This document shows positions 21,001 to 30,405 of a stretch of 64,000 bases of DNA, one piece after another. Under the pieces are notes generated by a model. That model worked only from the letters and a program-made list of their open reading frames with translations, was not told the DNA's origin and made no database searches. Each line of letters opens with the position of its first letter. Position 1 is the first letter of the stretch. The stretch comes from a virus, in IMG/VR virus record IMGVR_UViG_3300020810_001156, positions 124,001-188,000 of that record. One strand, given 5' to 3'. The position numbers and the translations under genes are program-made.

Positions 21001-24000
21001 AGTACTAAAGCAGTATTTGGATTAAATGGTGGTAACTTTAGTTTTAATACGGGAACATTAAATACATCATATACGATGTATGTAAATGGTACATTCTTTG
21101 CAAATACAGTAAATACTGGACAAGGGAATACTGAGGTTTATTTAATGAACCAAAATGTTCGTACAACTGATACTCCTAAATTTGCTAACTTACAATTATC
21201 ATCAAACAATACACCTACAATTTACTTTAATGGTACATCTGATGGTGGTGATGGTGCAAGTTCTGATATGGCTATCCAAGCTACACCAGAAGGTTTAAAC
21301 TTTATTGAGCCGGAGCAAAGTAATAGAATTCAGTTCCAAATTTTAGATGATACAGGTGTAAATGCACCATATGGTTATCAATTAAATGGTACAACTGTAA
21401 TTGATACATCTCGTAACTTAGTAAACATTGGTACAATTAATACTGGACAGGGTGCAACTGAGGTTTATTTAATGAACCAAAATGTTAGAAGTTCAGATTC
21501 ACCCACATTTAACAGATTAACTTTATCACAAGCAACTGGAACGGCTCCTTTGACCGTTTCATCTACAACATTAGTATCAAACCTTAATGCTGATTTATTG
21601 GATGGACAACATGGTTCTTACTACGCTATATATGACCACATTCGTTCATTAGGAACAAGAGCATTTACTAATGGTTCAAATCCAAATATAACAACTGCTC
21701 AAGTAATTTCCGAAATGGAAAGTGATGGGGCATTTGATTCATATACTTCGGTATTCAAAACTTCTTGGAGTTATGCTGGAAATTACAACTTAACTGATGC
21801 TGGTAGGTTTACCGAAACGGCAGGTTCTTCTTGGATAACTTGGACTGATAACTCATCAGATTCTACAAGAGGTAATATTACAGCATTAGCAATTGCACCA
21901 AATACAGGTGGTTCTGCTGGTAGAGTATTCATTTACAACGACCAAGGTAGTAGTTATGCACCCGGTTGGAGAGAAGTTTGGACTTCACTTTCTGATGGTG
22001 CTGGTTCTGGATTGGATGCTGACCTTTGGGATGGGTATCAATTCTCAGATTATTTAAACCAAGCGGTAAAAACAAATAGTACTCCAACATTTAGTGGTGT
22101 TTATACTTCTAACATTGGTATCAATGATAGTGGATTTGATGTTTACATTAACTTTAGTGATGCTAATCCAACATTCAGAGGACAAGGACATGGTGGGCAG
22201 TTTACCTTCTATGGTGATAAAGACCAAAACGCTTCGATTCTTTACTTAGGTTCGATTGATGCAGCTAAAATCGTAGATGCTGGTGTAGCAATGTATGCAC
22301 CAATTTACTATGATTCGAATGATGATAATTATTATGTAAATCCTGCAGGAACTTCGAACTTAAATGGATTGACTGTTAATGGTGAAATCAATGGTTCTAT
22401 TGATGCAGCAACAAGATTATCATCAAATACTGGTACTGAATCAGATAGTTTCCAATATTGGAACACAATCAATAACTCAACTCTTAATCCTGATACCAAT
22501 TGGTGGTATGGGATGAGATTAGGACACGGAAACGCATCAACTTATTATAGTGCAACACTAGCAATCAGTTTCTTCTCAGATGATATGAGATTTAGAAGAT
22601 TGCAAGCTGGGACATATCAAACTTGGAGAACAATCGGACACGATGGAAATATTCCATATGCGTTCAGAATGAATCAAGATGTTCGTACAACCGATTCACC
22701 AACATTTGCTGGGTTAAACTTAGGAAATGGTAATTTAAATACTGTTGAAAACATTTATTTAGATAATGCTATTATTAGTCAAGGTGATACTAATACTTAC
22801 ATCCAATTCCACGCTGGAGACCAATTTAGAGTTGTAACTGGTGGTTCGGAACGGTTAGAAGTAAACAATAGTACTACTACATTAGCTACTAACCTACAAA
22901 TCAATAGTCATGCTATTGATATGGATTTAAATAATGTAGCTGATAACGCTATTTCTCTTAGAGAAGTTCGGAATAGTACATGGCCATTTGTCTTTGTAAC
23001 GAATGGTGTTGGTAACGATAACTCATCTGGATTCTGGGTAGGTAGTAATGGTTACCCTGATATGAGATTGAGAAGAAATGATGGTACGGTAAGAGCATTA
23101 ATCTCATCTTGGGAAAGAAGTTATGTAAGTAATGGATTCAGTATATCAGGTGGTACACTTGATATGAACAACAATGATATAGTTGGTGTAGACCAAATCA
23201 TTCATGAAGGTGATTCCGATACTTACATTCAATTCCATGCATCCAACGAATGGAGAGTTGTAACTGGCGGTGGCGAAAGATTAGAAGTAAATAATACAAA
23301 TACAACAATTCAAAATAACTTAATTGTTAATGGTAATGTTACCTATAATGGTGGGGTTAATTTGGGTGATGATTACACTATTGGTAAGTTTACTTATGTT
23401 TCAATTGGTGATTTAGGTGCTAGTGGAACGCAAGCTCGTACATTTGAAATTGCTAGATTAGCAATGGATTACAACGATTGGAACGATGCTGGTACATTCG
23501 AAGTAGAATTACATGAAGATTACTATGGTAGAGGTGATAGAAAAACTTATACTGTTTGGTGGGGATACTATAATGCTTGGCAAGTATATCTAACCGATAG
23601 TAGAGTTTGGGCTGATAATAGAATGCAGGTGAGAATCGGTTCACCAGTAACTATTAGTGGTGATATCAGATATGTTCCTGTTTATGTAGATGTTAGATAC
23701 TACGGACAGGTTGATGTAATGATTAAAACCAATAAGACAGTACAATATACCGATAATACTCCATCAGGCGGACAAGCTTACATTAACAAATCACCTGGCG
23801 CAACTAATATCTCAGATTTCACACCGGATTCTGAAGTATTCCCAACCGCAAATAGTGGACAGATTGCAGTACCGAGAGTTAGATTCACATCTACTTCGGT
23901 TGGTGCTTGGAATGTATTTAACTATGGTGGTGCAGTAGGTAGTGGTAATTTCCAAGATTGGACAAACTCTGCTGGTGAGATGAATTATATTCAGGTCAAT

Positions 24001-27000
24001 AACTTGGCCTCTGGATTCTCAAATCATCCAACTGGTGTGTACACTTATGGTGGTGTTCTTAGTTTGAGAGGTGCAAATCATTCATTCCAATTATACGCAG
24101 CACATACTGGTGATTTAGCATACAAAACTCAATGGAATAACGATAACTATTCTGGTTGGAGAAGAATTTTAGATTCTACAAACTATCCATACGCTGCAAA
24201 TATGAACCAATATGTTCGTACAACGGATAGTGTAACATTTAACGAAATTTATAACAATGGTTGGTTTAGAAACAACCAAAGTGGTGAAGGTTTATATAAC
24301 CAAGCAACTGGAGCACATTGGGTTTCAGATGCAGATGCATCTTGGACTGCTAGAGATTCAGCATCTTCTATAAGAATTAGAATGAAAACTAATGGAAGTT
24401 CCGAAAGAGGTTCTTTCTACGCAAATAGTTCTAATCAAATTGGTATTTTAGATGCTGGTGGAAGTTGGGCAATCAGACACCAAAATGATTATGGTACTCA
24501 GTTCTATACCGATGGTACAACTGAAGAATTTAGAATTGGTAGAGATACTGTAAGTGGTAACTATGGTACTGTCCAAACTCGGACTACTAGAGGTGGTTGG
24601 GGTGGATACTCAATCAATGGTGGTTGGGTGTTTATGCACGACCATTCAAATGCAGCTGGTATCTACAACGATTACGAAAATGAGTGGGCTATCTTAATGT
24701 ATAGAAACTCATATGTTCGATTACATTTTAATGGTGCTGGTAAATTAGAAACTACCAATACGGGTATTAGTGTAACTGGTAATGTTGTTGGTACGGGTAC
24801 ATTAGATATGGATTCAAAATACCACATCTTAGGTGTATCAAACAATTGGGATGCAGTTGGACAATATGCACAAACAAACCTACACTTCCAAGGACATCAA
24901 ATGTTCTGGATTGGAGCGGGTAATGGTACTTGGTTTACTGGAACGGCTAACCAAAAATCACAAGCATCTGGTTTAGCAGCTGATGCGAATTACGCACATG
25001 ACCTTTTAATTACAACTATGTATTCTGATGCTAGTTATGATAGGGGTATTACTTTTGCGGTATCAAATAACAATGATGAGAATAGTGGTTGGAGATTAGG
25101 TAAATGGCATAGTGGTGATGCACGGGATGCATCGAAATTAGTAGTTGATGGTGGTTTATTTGTTAAAGGTGGTTACACCGATGAATACGATTACTACGCA
25201 AATGATTACTCATCATATTATTCAGCTCCAGCTGGACAACCGCATTGGGGTGGAGATAGTGGATACTTTAATAGACCTTCTGCAACATTCTCAACTGCAA
25301 TTCAAATTCAAAGTGGTAATGGTGGTACAAATTCACGTCATCCACAAATTCAATTCCACCAATATGGTTATGGTGGACCTGTAATCGAATATGATGGGCC
25401 AGAAGATATACTTAAATTTAGAGGAAATAGTAGTAGATTAGATTGGGTACAGTTTGATACTTCTGGTGTAAGTGATGGTTTAAGAATTAACTATGACCAG
25501 ATTTACTCTTATAATAGACCACTTCACTTAAACCACTCAGCAAATCAAAACATTTATATGGTTTGTGCTAGTGGCGGTAATGTGGGTATTGGGCATGATA
25601 CTGCTTCACAACGATTAGATGTAAATGGTTCGGTTATTATCCGTACTGATTTATATATGGATAATGGTAGAATCTACGATGTAGAGGATATCTTCTTAAA
25701 TGACCGGATTTACCACGATTCAGATACCAATACTTACATCCAATTCCATGCAAATGACCAATGGAGAGTTGTAACTGGTGGTGGTGAAAGATTAGAAGTA
25801 AACAATGGTACAACTACTGTACAAAACAACTTATATGTAAATGGTAACCGAAACCGAATAGGTAATGGTAACGATGATAGAACTCACATCAACGATATGT
25901 TATATGTGGGTGCTACTGATAGTGGTGATTCTCACTTATACTTTGGTGAGGGTGGTTATCATGCTATTTCATATGGTGCACATTGGTATTGGGATAGTGG
26001 ATACACTTTCTCTTGGTATATGAGAAACAACAACTCAGATACCTTAATGATGAGATACATTACCAATAACAATGGATATGTTTATTGGTATCGTCATTTC
26101 CATATGAACAACTATGATATCAACTATGTAAACCAATTACACTTTAACGCTGGTGTTAGATTCTATGATGATTCTAATAACAATTACCTAAATTTCCAAG
26201 CCGATGATACAAACGGACCAACTGGTATTCGATTCAGAGATGGAAATGGTACACAATATGGATATGTGTATGGTGATGGTGATGGTGCAAACTTCGGTTT
26301 ATTAAATCGGGATGGACAATGGGCAGTTAGAACAACTAATGTACAAACATCAATGTATTACGATGGTGCTGAGAAAATCTACACTCGTTCAGATGGTGTT
26401 TATGTAAATGGAAATATTTTTGCATCAAGATTCTATGATACCAATACATCTTACTACTTAGACCCTGCTTCTACTTCTTACTTAAATGATGTTAGAGTAA
26501 ACATTCTTTATGATAGAGGAGCAACTGGATATTATTGGCATGGTGGTTCTACTTCTCGTATGTACGCAGCTGAATTCATCAATAGAGTTGTAATTGGTGG
26601 TAGATTTGACTACAACGCATATAACTCAGTAGGTTCTACGAGATTACATTTTGGTGGTGGTAACTCAGATGCAAATGCTAACTACTATATTGGTACAAAT
26701 TTAGAAAACTATGGTGGTAACTACACTAAGTTAGATTTAAGATGGCATACTGGTATCCGTATGGGTGCACAACCTGGTTATGGTGGTATCAGAATGTACA
26801 ACAATGAAGATTTATCAACAATGTTATTCTCAGTTGGTAGAAGTTCTCAAGACGTTGAAGTTACTTACAACCTAAGAGTTGGTGGACAGAAAGCAATTAA
26901 CTCTCGTAACCATCATGTTGGTTCATTTACTAACTTAGCAACCGCTGAAGATTGGGCAGTAAGTTCAACTGGTAATGGTGCAGCTGCATTGGGTGGAACA

Positions 27001-29682
27001 TTCTCAAACAATGGAGCATCCAATGAAAACTCAATCATACAAGATTATGACCCTTGGGGTAGACCGGCTATTGTTTGGAGAGCATTAAATAATGATGCTG
27101 GTTCGAACTCCGATGGTGGTTGGAACAAAACTGTATCAAACTTAGATGGTAACAAATCATATATGTGGGTAACATATGTGAAGCGTGTTGGTTCAAATAC
27201 ATCTGGTACATTCTATTTAGGTTGTAGTGGTGGAGAAACACTTAATATGAGTGGTTCAGCTAATGGTAACCCATATTTTACGGCATTTGGAATTAGTGGA
27301 TTACCACAAGATGTTTGGTGTTTAGTAGTTGGTATAGTACATGCAAACAATCACCCATCTACTAGTAGTAGTGGAAAAGGTGGTGTTTGGAGATTGGATA
27401 CTGGTGAAAAAATTCGGGGTTGTACTGATTATAAAATGAGGTACACTGGTACGAGAAACCAAACTCATAGAACTTATTTATATTATTCAACAAATCCTGC
27501 TGCACAATTAAAATGGTGGGGACCTGGTGTATATGAAATTAATGGTAACGAACCATCTATTGAAACATTAACTGGTAATAGAGCAAATGATGGTAATGGT
27601 TTAACATTTAATAACGCATCTCAAATTATAATGCCCGCATATGGTGGAGGTACGGTAAGATTTAGAACCAACACACATTGGGATAGTAGAACTGGTATTG
27701 ACTTTATCGGAACGGGTACTGATGAATTCAGAATGAGTTCGGATAGTGGTAACTTGAATTTGAGAGTGGATGGTTGGATGTACAACTATGATGTAACTTA
27801 CTCTCCTCGTTACTATGACCAAAACAGTACATCATATTACGCAGACCCTGCTTCTACATCGTACTTCAACGATATGAGGGCAAATATCTACTATGATAGA
27901 GATAATACCTCATATTACGCTAACCCTGGTCAAACATCGTACTTCAACGATATTAGAACTAATATCATTTACGATAGAGAGAATACTGCATACTACTTCG
28001 GTAGTGGACAGGGTGATGCTCGTATGAATACTGCTAGAGCGTGGAACTTCTACGCTGATGATTGGTTCAGAAACTATAATCAATATGAAGGTTTATACAA
28101 CCAAGCAACTGCTAACCATTGGTATGCAGATGGTACATATTGGAGTATTGGTGAAAGTGATAACGCTAAAGGTATTAGAATTAGAGATGGACACCAAGGT
28201 ACTATTAGAGGTTATTTCTACGCAGAAGATAACAATACTATTGGTATCTTAGATTCTGATGGAAACTGGGCAGTAAGAGTAGTTAGAGATTCGTATGTAG
28301 AACTTAGAGACAATAATGAAGTTACCTTCAGAGCTGGGCAAGGTGGTGTAGATGGAAACTATGGTACTGTTCAAACTCATGGTGGAGGTAAAGGTGGTTG
28401 GGAAGGATACTCAATCAATGGTAGATATGTATTCATGTCTGCTGATTCTTCTGGTGCTGGTATCTTCAACGATATTGATAACGAGTGGATGGCTTATTTC
28501 AATAGAAATGGTAGTACCGAACTAATGTGGAATGGTGCTAGACAAATGAATACCGATTCTTATGGTATCTATGTAAGAGACCAAGTAAGAGCACAAGTTT
28601 ACTATGACCACGATACTGGATACTATGGTAACTTTAATTCTACTTCTAGATTTAATGCAACCGTAACCAATACTTCATACTTTGGTTCAGATACAAATAA
28701 GGGTAGAGCACAGGGTTATGGGACTTATTCATCGTCTATGCATAAAATTGCATATATGTCCTTTGACTGGAACGCTCAATACGATTACTACTACTATCAC
28801 GGATTAGCATCTACTGATATCAATGGTAACTTTAGTGATTCAATGTCATTAAACTCATTTAATGATGTTAATATTAGATTAGATAGTAACAATAATAATA
28901 CTAACTCTTATCTAAGAATACATGATAATGGTGCTGGTAATTCTATGAACGTAGCATATATTGGACGGGAAAATGGAAATGCAATAGCATACTTCTACAA
29001 TAGAGTATATGGTGCTATCTACTATGATAGAAATGATGGTAATTACTATGTAGACCCGAATGGGACATCTCAACTGAATCGGATTGATATCAATTCGCAA
29101 ATTAGGCATAGAGGTGATACCAATACATATATGCAGTTCCATGCATCTGACCAATGGAGAGTTGTAACTGGTGGTTCGGAAAGATTAGAGGTAAACAACT
29201 CACAAATCTACGCTACTCGAGTATTTAGATGTACGCAAGATATTATAGCATACTACTCAGATGAAAGATTAAAAGATAAGAAAGGTAAAATTGGAAATGC
29301 ACTTTCTAAGATTCTTTCATTAGATGGTTTCTACTACGAAACTAATGATTTAGCAAAAAAAGTTGGATTTACCGAAGAAGGATTACAAGTAGGTTTATCA
29401 GCACAACAGGTTAGAGATGTTGTACCTGAGGTTGTTCACTTAGCACCATTTGATTCCGATTACGATGAAAATGGAAATCTATATTCTAAATCTGGTGAAG
29501 ATTACTTAACAATAAAATACGATAGATTAATTCCTTTAGTAATTGAAGGTATTAAAGACCAGCATAAGATTGTAAGTTGGAACAACACCAAAATGAAAGA
29601 ATTAGAAGGTATTATTGAAAAACAACAATCTGAAATTGAAGAATTAAAAAAATTAGTAAAACAATTAATTAATAAAGGTTAA
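18082..29682 (+). CDS. Second giant tail fibre with C-terminal S74 intramolecular chaperone (3866 aa)
   Basis: Domain order: GSG/LFNIP modules (about nt 18200-18930); a Gly-X-Y collagen-like region (about 18950-20550); a phage fibre domain with TVNTETINLADNIILLNSN; then about 2800 residues of repeated modules. Those include NVRTTDSPTF, four copies of TYIQFHA-x-D-x-WRVVTGG-x-ERLEVNN, and several YYD-x-N-x2-YY-x2-P-x2-TS-x-LN units. The C-terminal 141 residues are a Peptidase S74 chaperone with the SDERLK motif (S3726 and K3731 as the Ser-Lys dyad), SAQQVRDVVPEVV and a terminal heptad coiled coil. In this family the domain trimerises the fibre, then cuts itself off just before the Ser. The start ATG at 18082 is 11 nt after the previous stop. 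Confidence 0.88.
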   Translation: MSYKGIDPNGINQISQSLVSLYVNGERQIDISTENVDIINDLNVQGSVSASIFSGSGEELFNIPPTALTTDAQNQIFSGSATASISPNKGFKVNVDTSISGALNVSESLTVGGVISGDGSGITNINADSIGDIDKLKSGSAEAVISPNLGFEINVDTEISGTLDISGSLRTDDTLKVDKSADIGTDLDVGNNVTIGNDLTVAGKITSTELHTTYLSSSVVYATGSNKFGDGASDKQEFTGSVGIKGDLSVDGNIDFSGNLTADDLPTGTSSEVVVFDTTTGTFQRKFNASSSGTSGTSGSSGSSGSGGTSGSGGTSGTSGSGGSSGTSGSGGSSGTSGSGGSSGTSGSGGSSGTSGSGGTSGSGGSSGTSGSGGTSGTSGSGGSSGTSGSGGSSGTSGSGGSSGTTGSSGTSGSGGTSGEDGTSGTGGSSGTGGSSGTGGSAGTSGSAGTSATAGTAGTSGSSGSSGTTGSAGTSGSGGTSGTSGSGGSSGTSASSGTGGTSGSGGTSGTSGSGGSSGTSGSAGSTGSAGSSGTGGSSGSGGSSGTAGSGGSSGTSGSGGTSGTTGSSGTGGSAGTSGSGGTSGSGGTSGSGGSSGTSGSGGSSGITGAGGSAGTSGSGGTSGSSGTSGDDGTSGSGGTSGSGGSSGTSASSGTGGTAGTSGSGGSSGTSGSGGTSGTSATSGSGGSAGTSGSGGSSGTSGSGGSSGTSGEQGTSGSDGTSGSGGTSGSGGTSGSGGSSGTSGSGGTSATAGSGGTSGSGGSSGTSGSGGSSGTAGSGGSSGTSGSGGSSGTAGSGGTSGSGGSSGTSGSGGTSGSAGSSGTLSLTGNTDNGVITLNGSAPNATVESNLTFDGTTLNVQGNLTVTGTTTTVNTETINLADNIILLNSNETGTPSQNAGIEIERGTASNKQFIWNESSDRWVADSNLQTSGNLYSTGGQLFLNETAGAITKITNENNLSIYSDHLVNFLESDASSTKAVFGLNGGNFSFNTGTLNTSYTMYVNGTFFANTVNTGQGNTEVYLMNQNVRTTDTPKFANLQLSSNNTPTIYFNGTSDGGDGASSDMAIQATPEGLNFIEPEQSNRIQFQILDDTGVNAPYGYQLNGTTVIDTSRNLVNIGTINTGQGATEVYLMNQNVRSSDSPTFNRLTLSQATGTAPLTVSSTTLVSNLNADLLDGQHGSYYAIYDHIRSLGTRAFTNGSNPNITTAQVISEMESDGAFDSYTSVFKTSWSYAGNYNLTDAGRFTETAGSSWITWTDNSSDSTRGNITALAIAPNTGGSAGRVFIYNDQGSSYAPGWREVWTSLSDGAGSGLDADLWDGYQFSDYLNQAVKTNSTPTFSGVYTSNIGINDSGFDVYINFSDANPTFRGQGHGGQFTFYGDKDQNASILYLGSIDAAKIVDAGVAMYAPIYYDSNDDNYYVNPAGTSNLNGLTVNGEINGSIDAATRLSSNTGTESDSFQYWNTINNSTLNPDTNWWYGMRLGHGNASTYYSATLAISFFSDDMRFRRLQAGTYQTWRTIGHDGNIPYAFRMNQDVRTTDSPTFAGLNLGNGNLNTVENIYLDNAIISQGDTNTYIQFHAGDQFRVVTGGSERLEVNNSTTTLATNLQINSHAIDMDLNNVADNAISLREVRNSTWPFVFVTNGVGNDNSSGFWVGSNGYPDMRLRRNDGTVRALISSWERSYVSNGFSISGGTLDMNNNDIVGVDQIIHEGDSDTYIQFHASNEWRVVTGGGERLEVNNTNTTIQNNLIVNGNVTYNGGVNLGDDYTIGKFTYVSIGDLGASGTQARTFEIARLAMDYNDWNDAGTFEVELHEDYYGRGDRKTYTVWWGYYNAWQVYLTDSRVWADNRMQVRIGSPVTISGDIRYVPVYVDVRYYGQVDVMIKTNKTVQYTDNTPSGGQAYINKSPGATNISDFTPDSEVFPTANSGQIAVPRVRFTSTSVGAWNVFNYGGAVGSGNFQDWTNSAGEMNYIQVNNLASGFSNHPTGVYTYGGVLSLRGANHSFQLYAAHTGDLAYKTQWNNDNYSGWRRILDSTNYPYAANMNQYVRTTDSVTFNEIYNNGWFRNNQSGEGLYNQATGAHWVSDADASWTARDSASSIRIRMKTNGSSERGSFYANSSNQIGILDAGGSWAIRHQNDYGTQFYTDGTTEEFRIGRDTVSGNYGTVQTRTTRGGWGGYSINGGWVFMHDHSNAAGIYNDYENEWAILMYRNSYVRLHFNGAGKLETTNTGISVTGNVVGTGTLDMDSKYHILGVSNNWDAVGQYAQTNLHFQGHQMFWIGAGNGTWFTGTANQKSQASGLAADANYAHDLLITTMYSDASYDRGITFAVSNNNDENSGWRLGKWHSGDARDASKLVVDGGLFVKGGYTDEYDYYANDYSSYYSAPAGQPHWGGDSGYFNRPSATFSTAIQIQSGNGGTNSRHPQIQFHQYGYGGPVIEYDGPEDILKFRGNSSRLDWVQFDTSGVSDGLRINYDQIYSYNRPLHLNHSANQNIYMVCASGGNVGIGHDTASQRLDVNGSVIIRTDLYMDNGRIYDVEDIFLNDRIYHDSDTNTYIQFHANDQWRVVTGGGERLEVNNGTTTVQNNLYVNGNRNRIGNGNDDRTHINDMLYVGATDSGDSHLYFGEGGYHAISYGAHWYWDSGYTFSWYMRNNNSDTLMMRYITNNNGYVYWYRHFHMNNYDINYVNQLHFNAGVRFYDDSNNNYLNFQADDTNGPTGIRFRDGNGTQYGYVYGDGDGANFGLLNRDGQWAVRTTNVQTSMYYDGAEKIYTRSDGVYVNGNIFASRFYDTNTSYYLDPASTSYLNDVRVNILYDRGATGYYWHGGSTSRMYAAEFINRVVIGGRFDYNAYNSVGSTRLHFGGGNSDANANYYIGTNLENYGGNYTKLDLRWHTGIRMGAQPGYGGIRMYNNEDLSTMLFSVGRSSQDVEVTYNLRVGGQKAINSRNHHVGSFTNLATAEDWAVSSTGNGAAALGGTFSNNGASNENSIIQDYDPWGRPAIVWRALNNDAGSNSDGGWNKTVSNLDGNKSYMWVTYVKRVGSNTSGTFYLGCSGGETLNMSGSANGNPYFTAFGISGLPQDVWCLVVGIVHANNHPSTSSSGKGGVWRLDTGEKIRGCTDYKMRYTGTRNQTHRTYLYYSTNPAAQLKWWGPGVYEINGNEPSIETLTGNRANDGNGLTFNNASQIIMPAYGGGTVRFRTNTHWDSRTGIDFIGTGTDEFRMSSDSGNLNLRVDGWMYNYDVTYSPRYYDQNSTSYYADPASTSYFNDMRANIYYDRDNTSYYANPGQTSYFNDIRTNIIYDRENTAYYFGSGQGDARMNTARAWNFYADDWFRNYNQYEGLYNQATANHWYADGTYWSIGESDNAKGIRIRDGHQGTIRGYFYAEDNNTIGILDSDGNWAVRVVRDSYVELRDNNEVTFRAGQGGVDGNYGTVQTHGGGKGGWEGYSINGRYVFMSADSSGAGIFNDIDNEWMAYFNRNGSTELMWNGARQMNTDSYGIYVRDQVRAQVYYDHDTGYYGNFNSTSRFNATVTNTSYFGSDTNKGRAQGYGTYSSSMHKIAYMSFDWNAQYDYYYYHGLASTDINGNFSDSMSLNSFNDVNIRLDSNNNNTNSYLRIHDNGAGNSMNVAYIGRENGNAIAYFYNRVYGAIYYDRNDGNYYVDPNGTSQLNRIDINSQIRHRGDTNTYMQFHASDQWRVVTGGSERLEVNNSQIYATRVFRCTQDIIAYYSDERLKDKKGKIGNALSKILSLDGFYYETNDLAKKVGFTEEGLQVGLSAQQVRDVVPEVVHLAPFDSDYDENGNLYSKSGEDYLTIKYDRLIPLVIEGIKDQHKIVSWNNTKMKELEGIIEKQQSEIEELKKLVKQLINKG
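18950..20550 (+). repeat. Collagen-like Gly-X-Y region in second giant fibre
   Basis: About 530 residues with glycine every third position, dominated by GSGGSSGTSGSGGTSG units. Proline is absent. It has more Gly-Ser-Gly triplets than the regions in the first giant fibre, so the two are related in style but not simple copies. Confidence 0.8.
29251..29679 (+). other. Peptidase S74 self-cleaving chaperone domain
   Basis: Residues 3726-3866 of the second giant fibre. SDERLKDKKGKIG supplies the catalytic Ser and Lys; GLSAQQV and VPEVV are conserved family blocks. The last 29 residues form a heptad coiled coil (IEKQQSEIEELKKLVKQL). Cleavage is expected between Y3725 and S3726. Confidence 0.85.
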
Positions 29683-29700
29683 TCTTTTTACTAATATAGT

Positions 29701-29710
29701 TATATTTATA
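29701..29710 (+). promoter_or_regulatory. Putative phage late promoter element
   Basis: TATATTTATA lies 22 nt before the ATG at 29733, just after the second giant fibre. Confidence 0.55.
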
Positions 29711-29732
29711 AACATAAAGTAAAAAAAACAAA

Positions 29733-30254
29733 ATGGCTTTAGAAATACAAAAACAAATAGGTACAAGTAGAGGTATCACTTCTGAAGGATATGTAAGAAT
29801 AGAATCTTTTGAATTTAGAAAATCAAATGGTACATTAAGAGTATATCCCACATTATATCTAAATGAAGGAGCTGCTTCTAGTGCTTCTAGAGATTTATTT
29901 GATGAACATTCACCTGCTATGTTAGTTGAAGAATGGGAAGCAAAGAGTTATGAGGTAAAAGAGGTGTATAGTTTTCATTTAACAGAATCTCAAGTTAGAA
30001 GTAGAGAATTTTTAAGAGTAGAAACTGTATCTTCATCTGTAGAACAAATGGTTCCAGACCCAGAAGACCCTGAGAATATGATTACTCAATCTTCTTGGAC
30101 ATACGATACTGTAAATGTTAGTGGTAGTGAAGAATATACAGCAGATGTAATCACAACTAATGCATTAACCGGCTCATCTATTTATGATTTTGCATATCCA
30201 TTATTAAAAACAGAACTAAAAGAAGTTTTTGGTGATGTTATTGTGAATGTGTAG
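29733..30254 (+). CDS. Hypothetical virion-associated protein
   Basis: 173 residues, not recognised. It opens with a segment rich in beta strands (GYVRIESFEFRKSNGTLRVYPTLYL) and has an acidic Pro-rich loop (PDPEDPENM). There is no membrane segment or signal peptide. It has its own late-type promoter element 22 nt upstream and sits between the second giant fibre and the tail sheath gene, so a virion or tail-fibre connector role is inferred from position only. Confidence 0.5.
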   Translation: MALEIQKQIGTSRGITSEGYVRIESFEFRKSNGTLRVYPTLYLNEGAASSASRDLFDEHSPAMLVEEWEAKSYEVKEVYSFHLTESQVRSREFLRVETVSSSVEQMVPDPEDPENMITQSSWTYDTVNVSGSEEYTADVITTNALTGSSIYDFAYPLLKTELKEVFGDVIVNV

Positions 30255-30346
30255 TTAAAATCTTAAATTCATAATAACCTATGTACAATTTAAGTTTGAT
30301 TGTATGTGGTTAATAGAAATGAAATTTATCTTTTGGAGATTTTCGT

Positions 30347-30356
30347 TATATTTATA
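30347..30356 (+). promoter_or_regulatory. Putative phage late promoter element upstream of tail sheath
   Basis: TATATTTATA lies 49 nt before the sheath ATG, in a 151-nt gap otherwise without recognisable features. The longer leader ends TTGGAGAAATAAAATT before the ATG; GGAG is one of the few Shine-Dalgarno-like sequences in the window. Confidence 0.5.
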
Positions 30357-30405
30357 TGTGTATTTGATTTATTTATCAAAATAAACTTATTGGAGAAATA
30401 AAATT

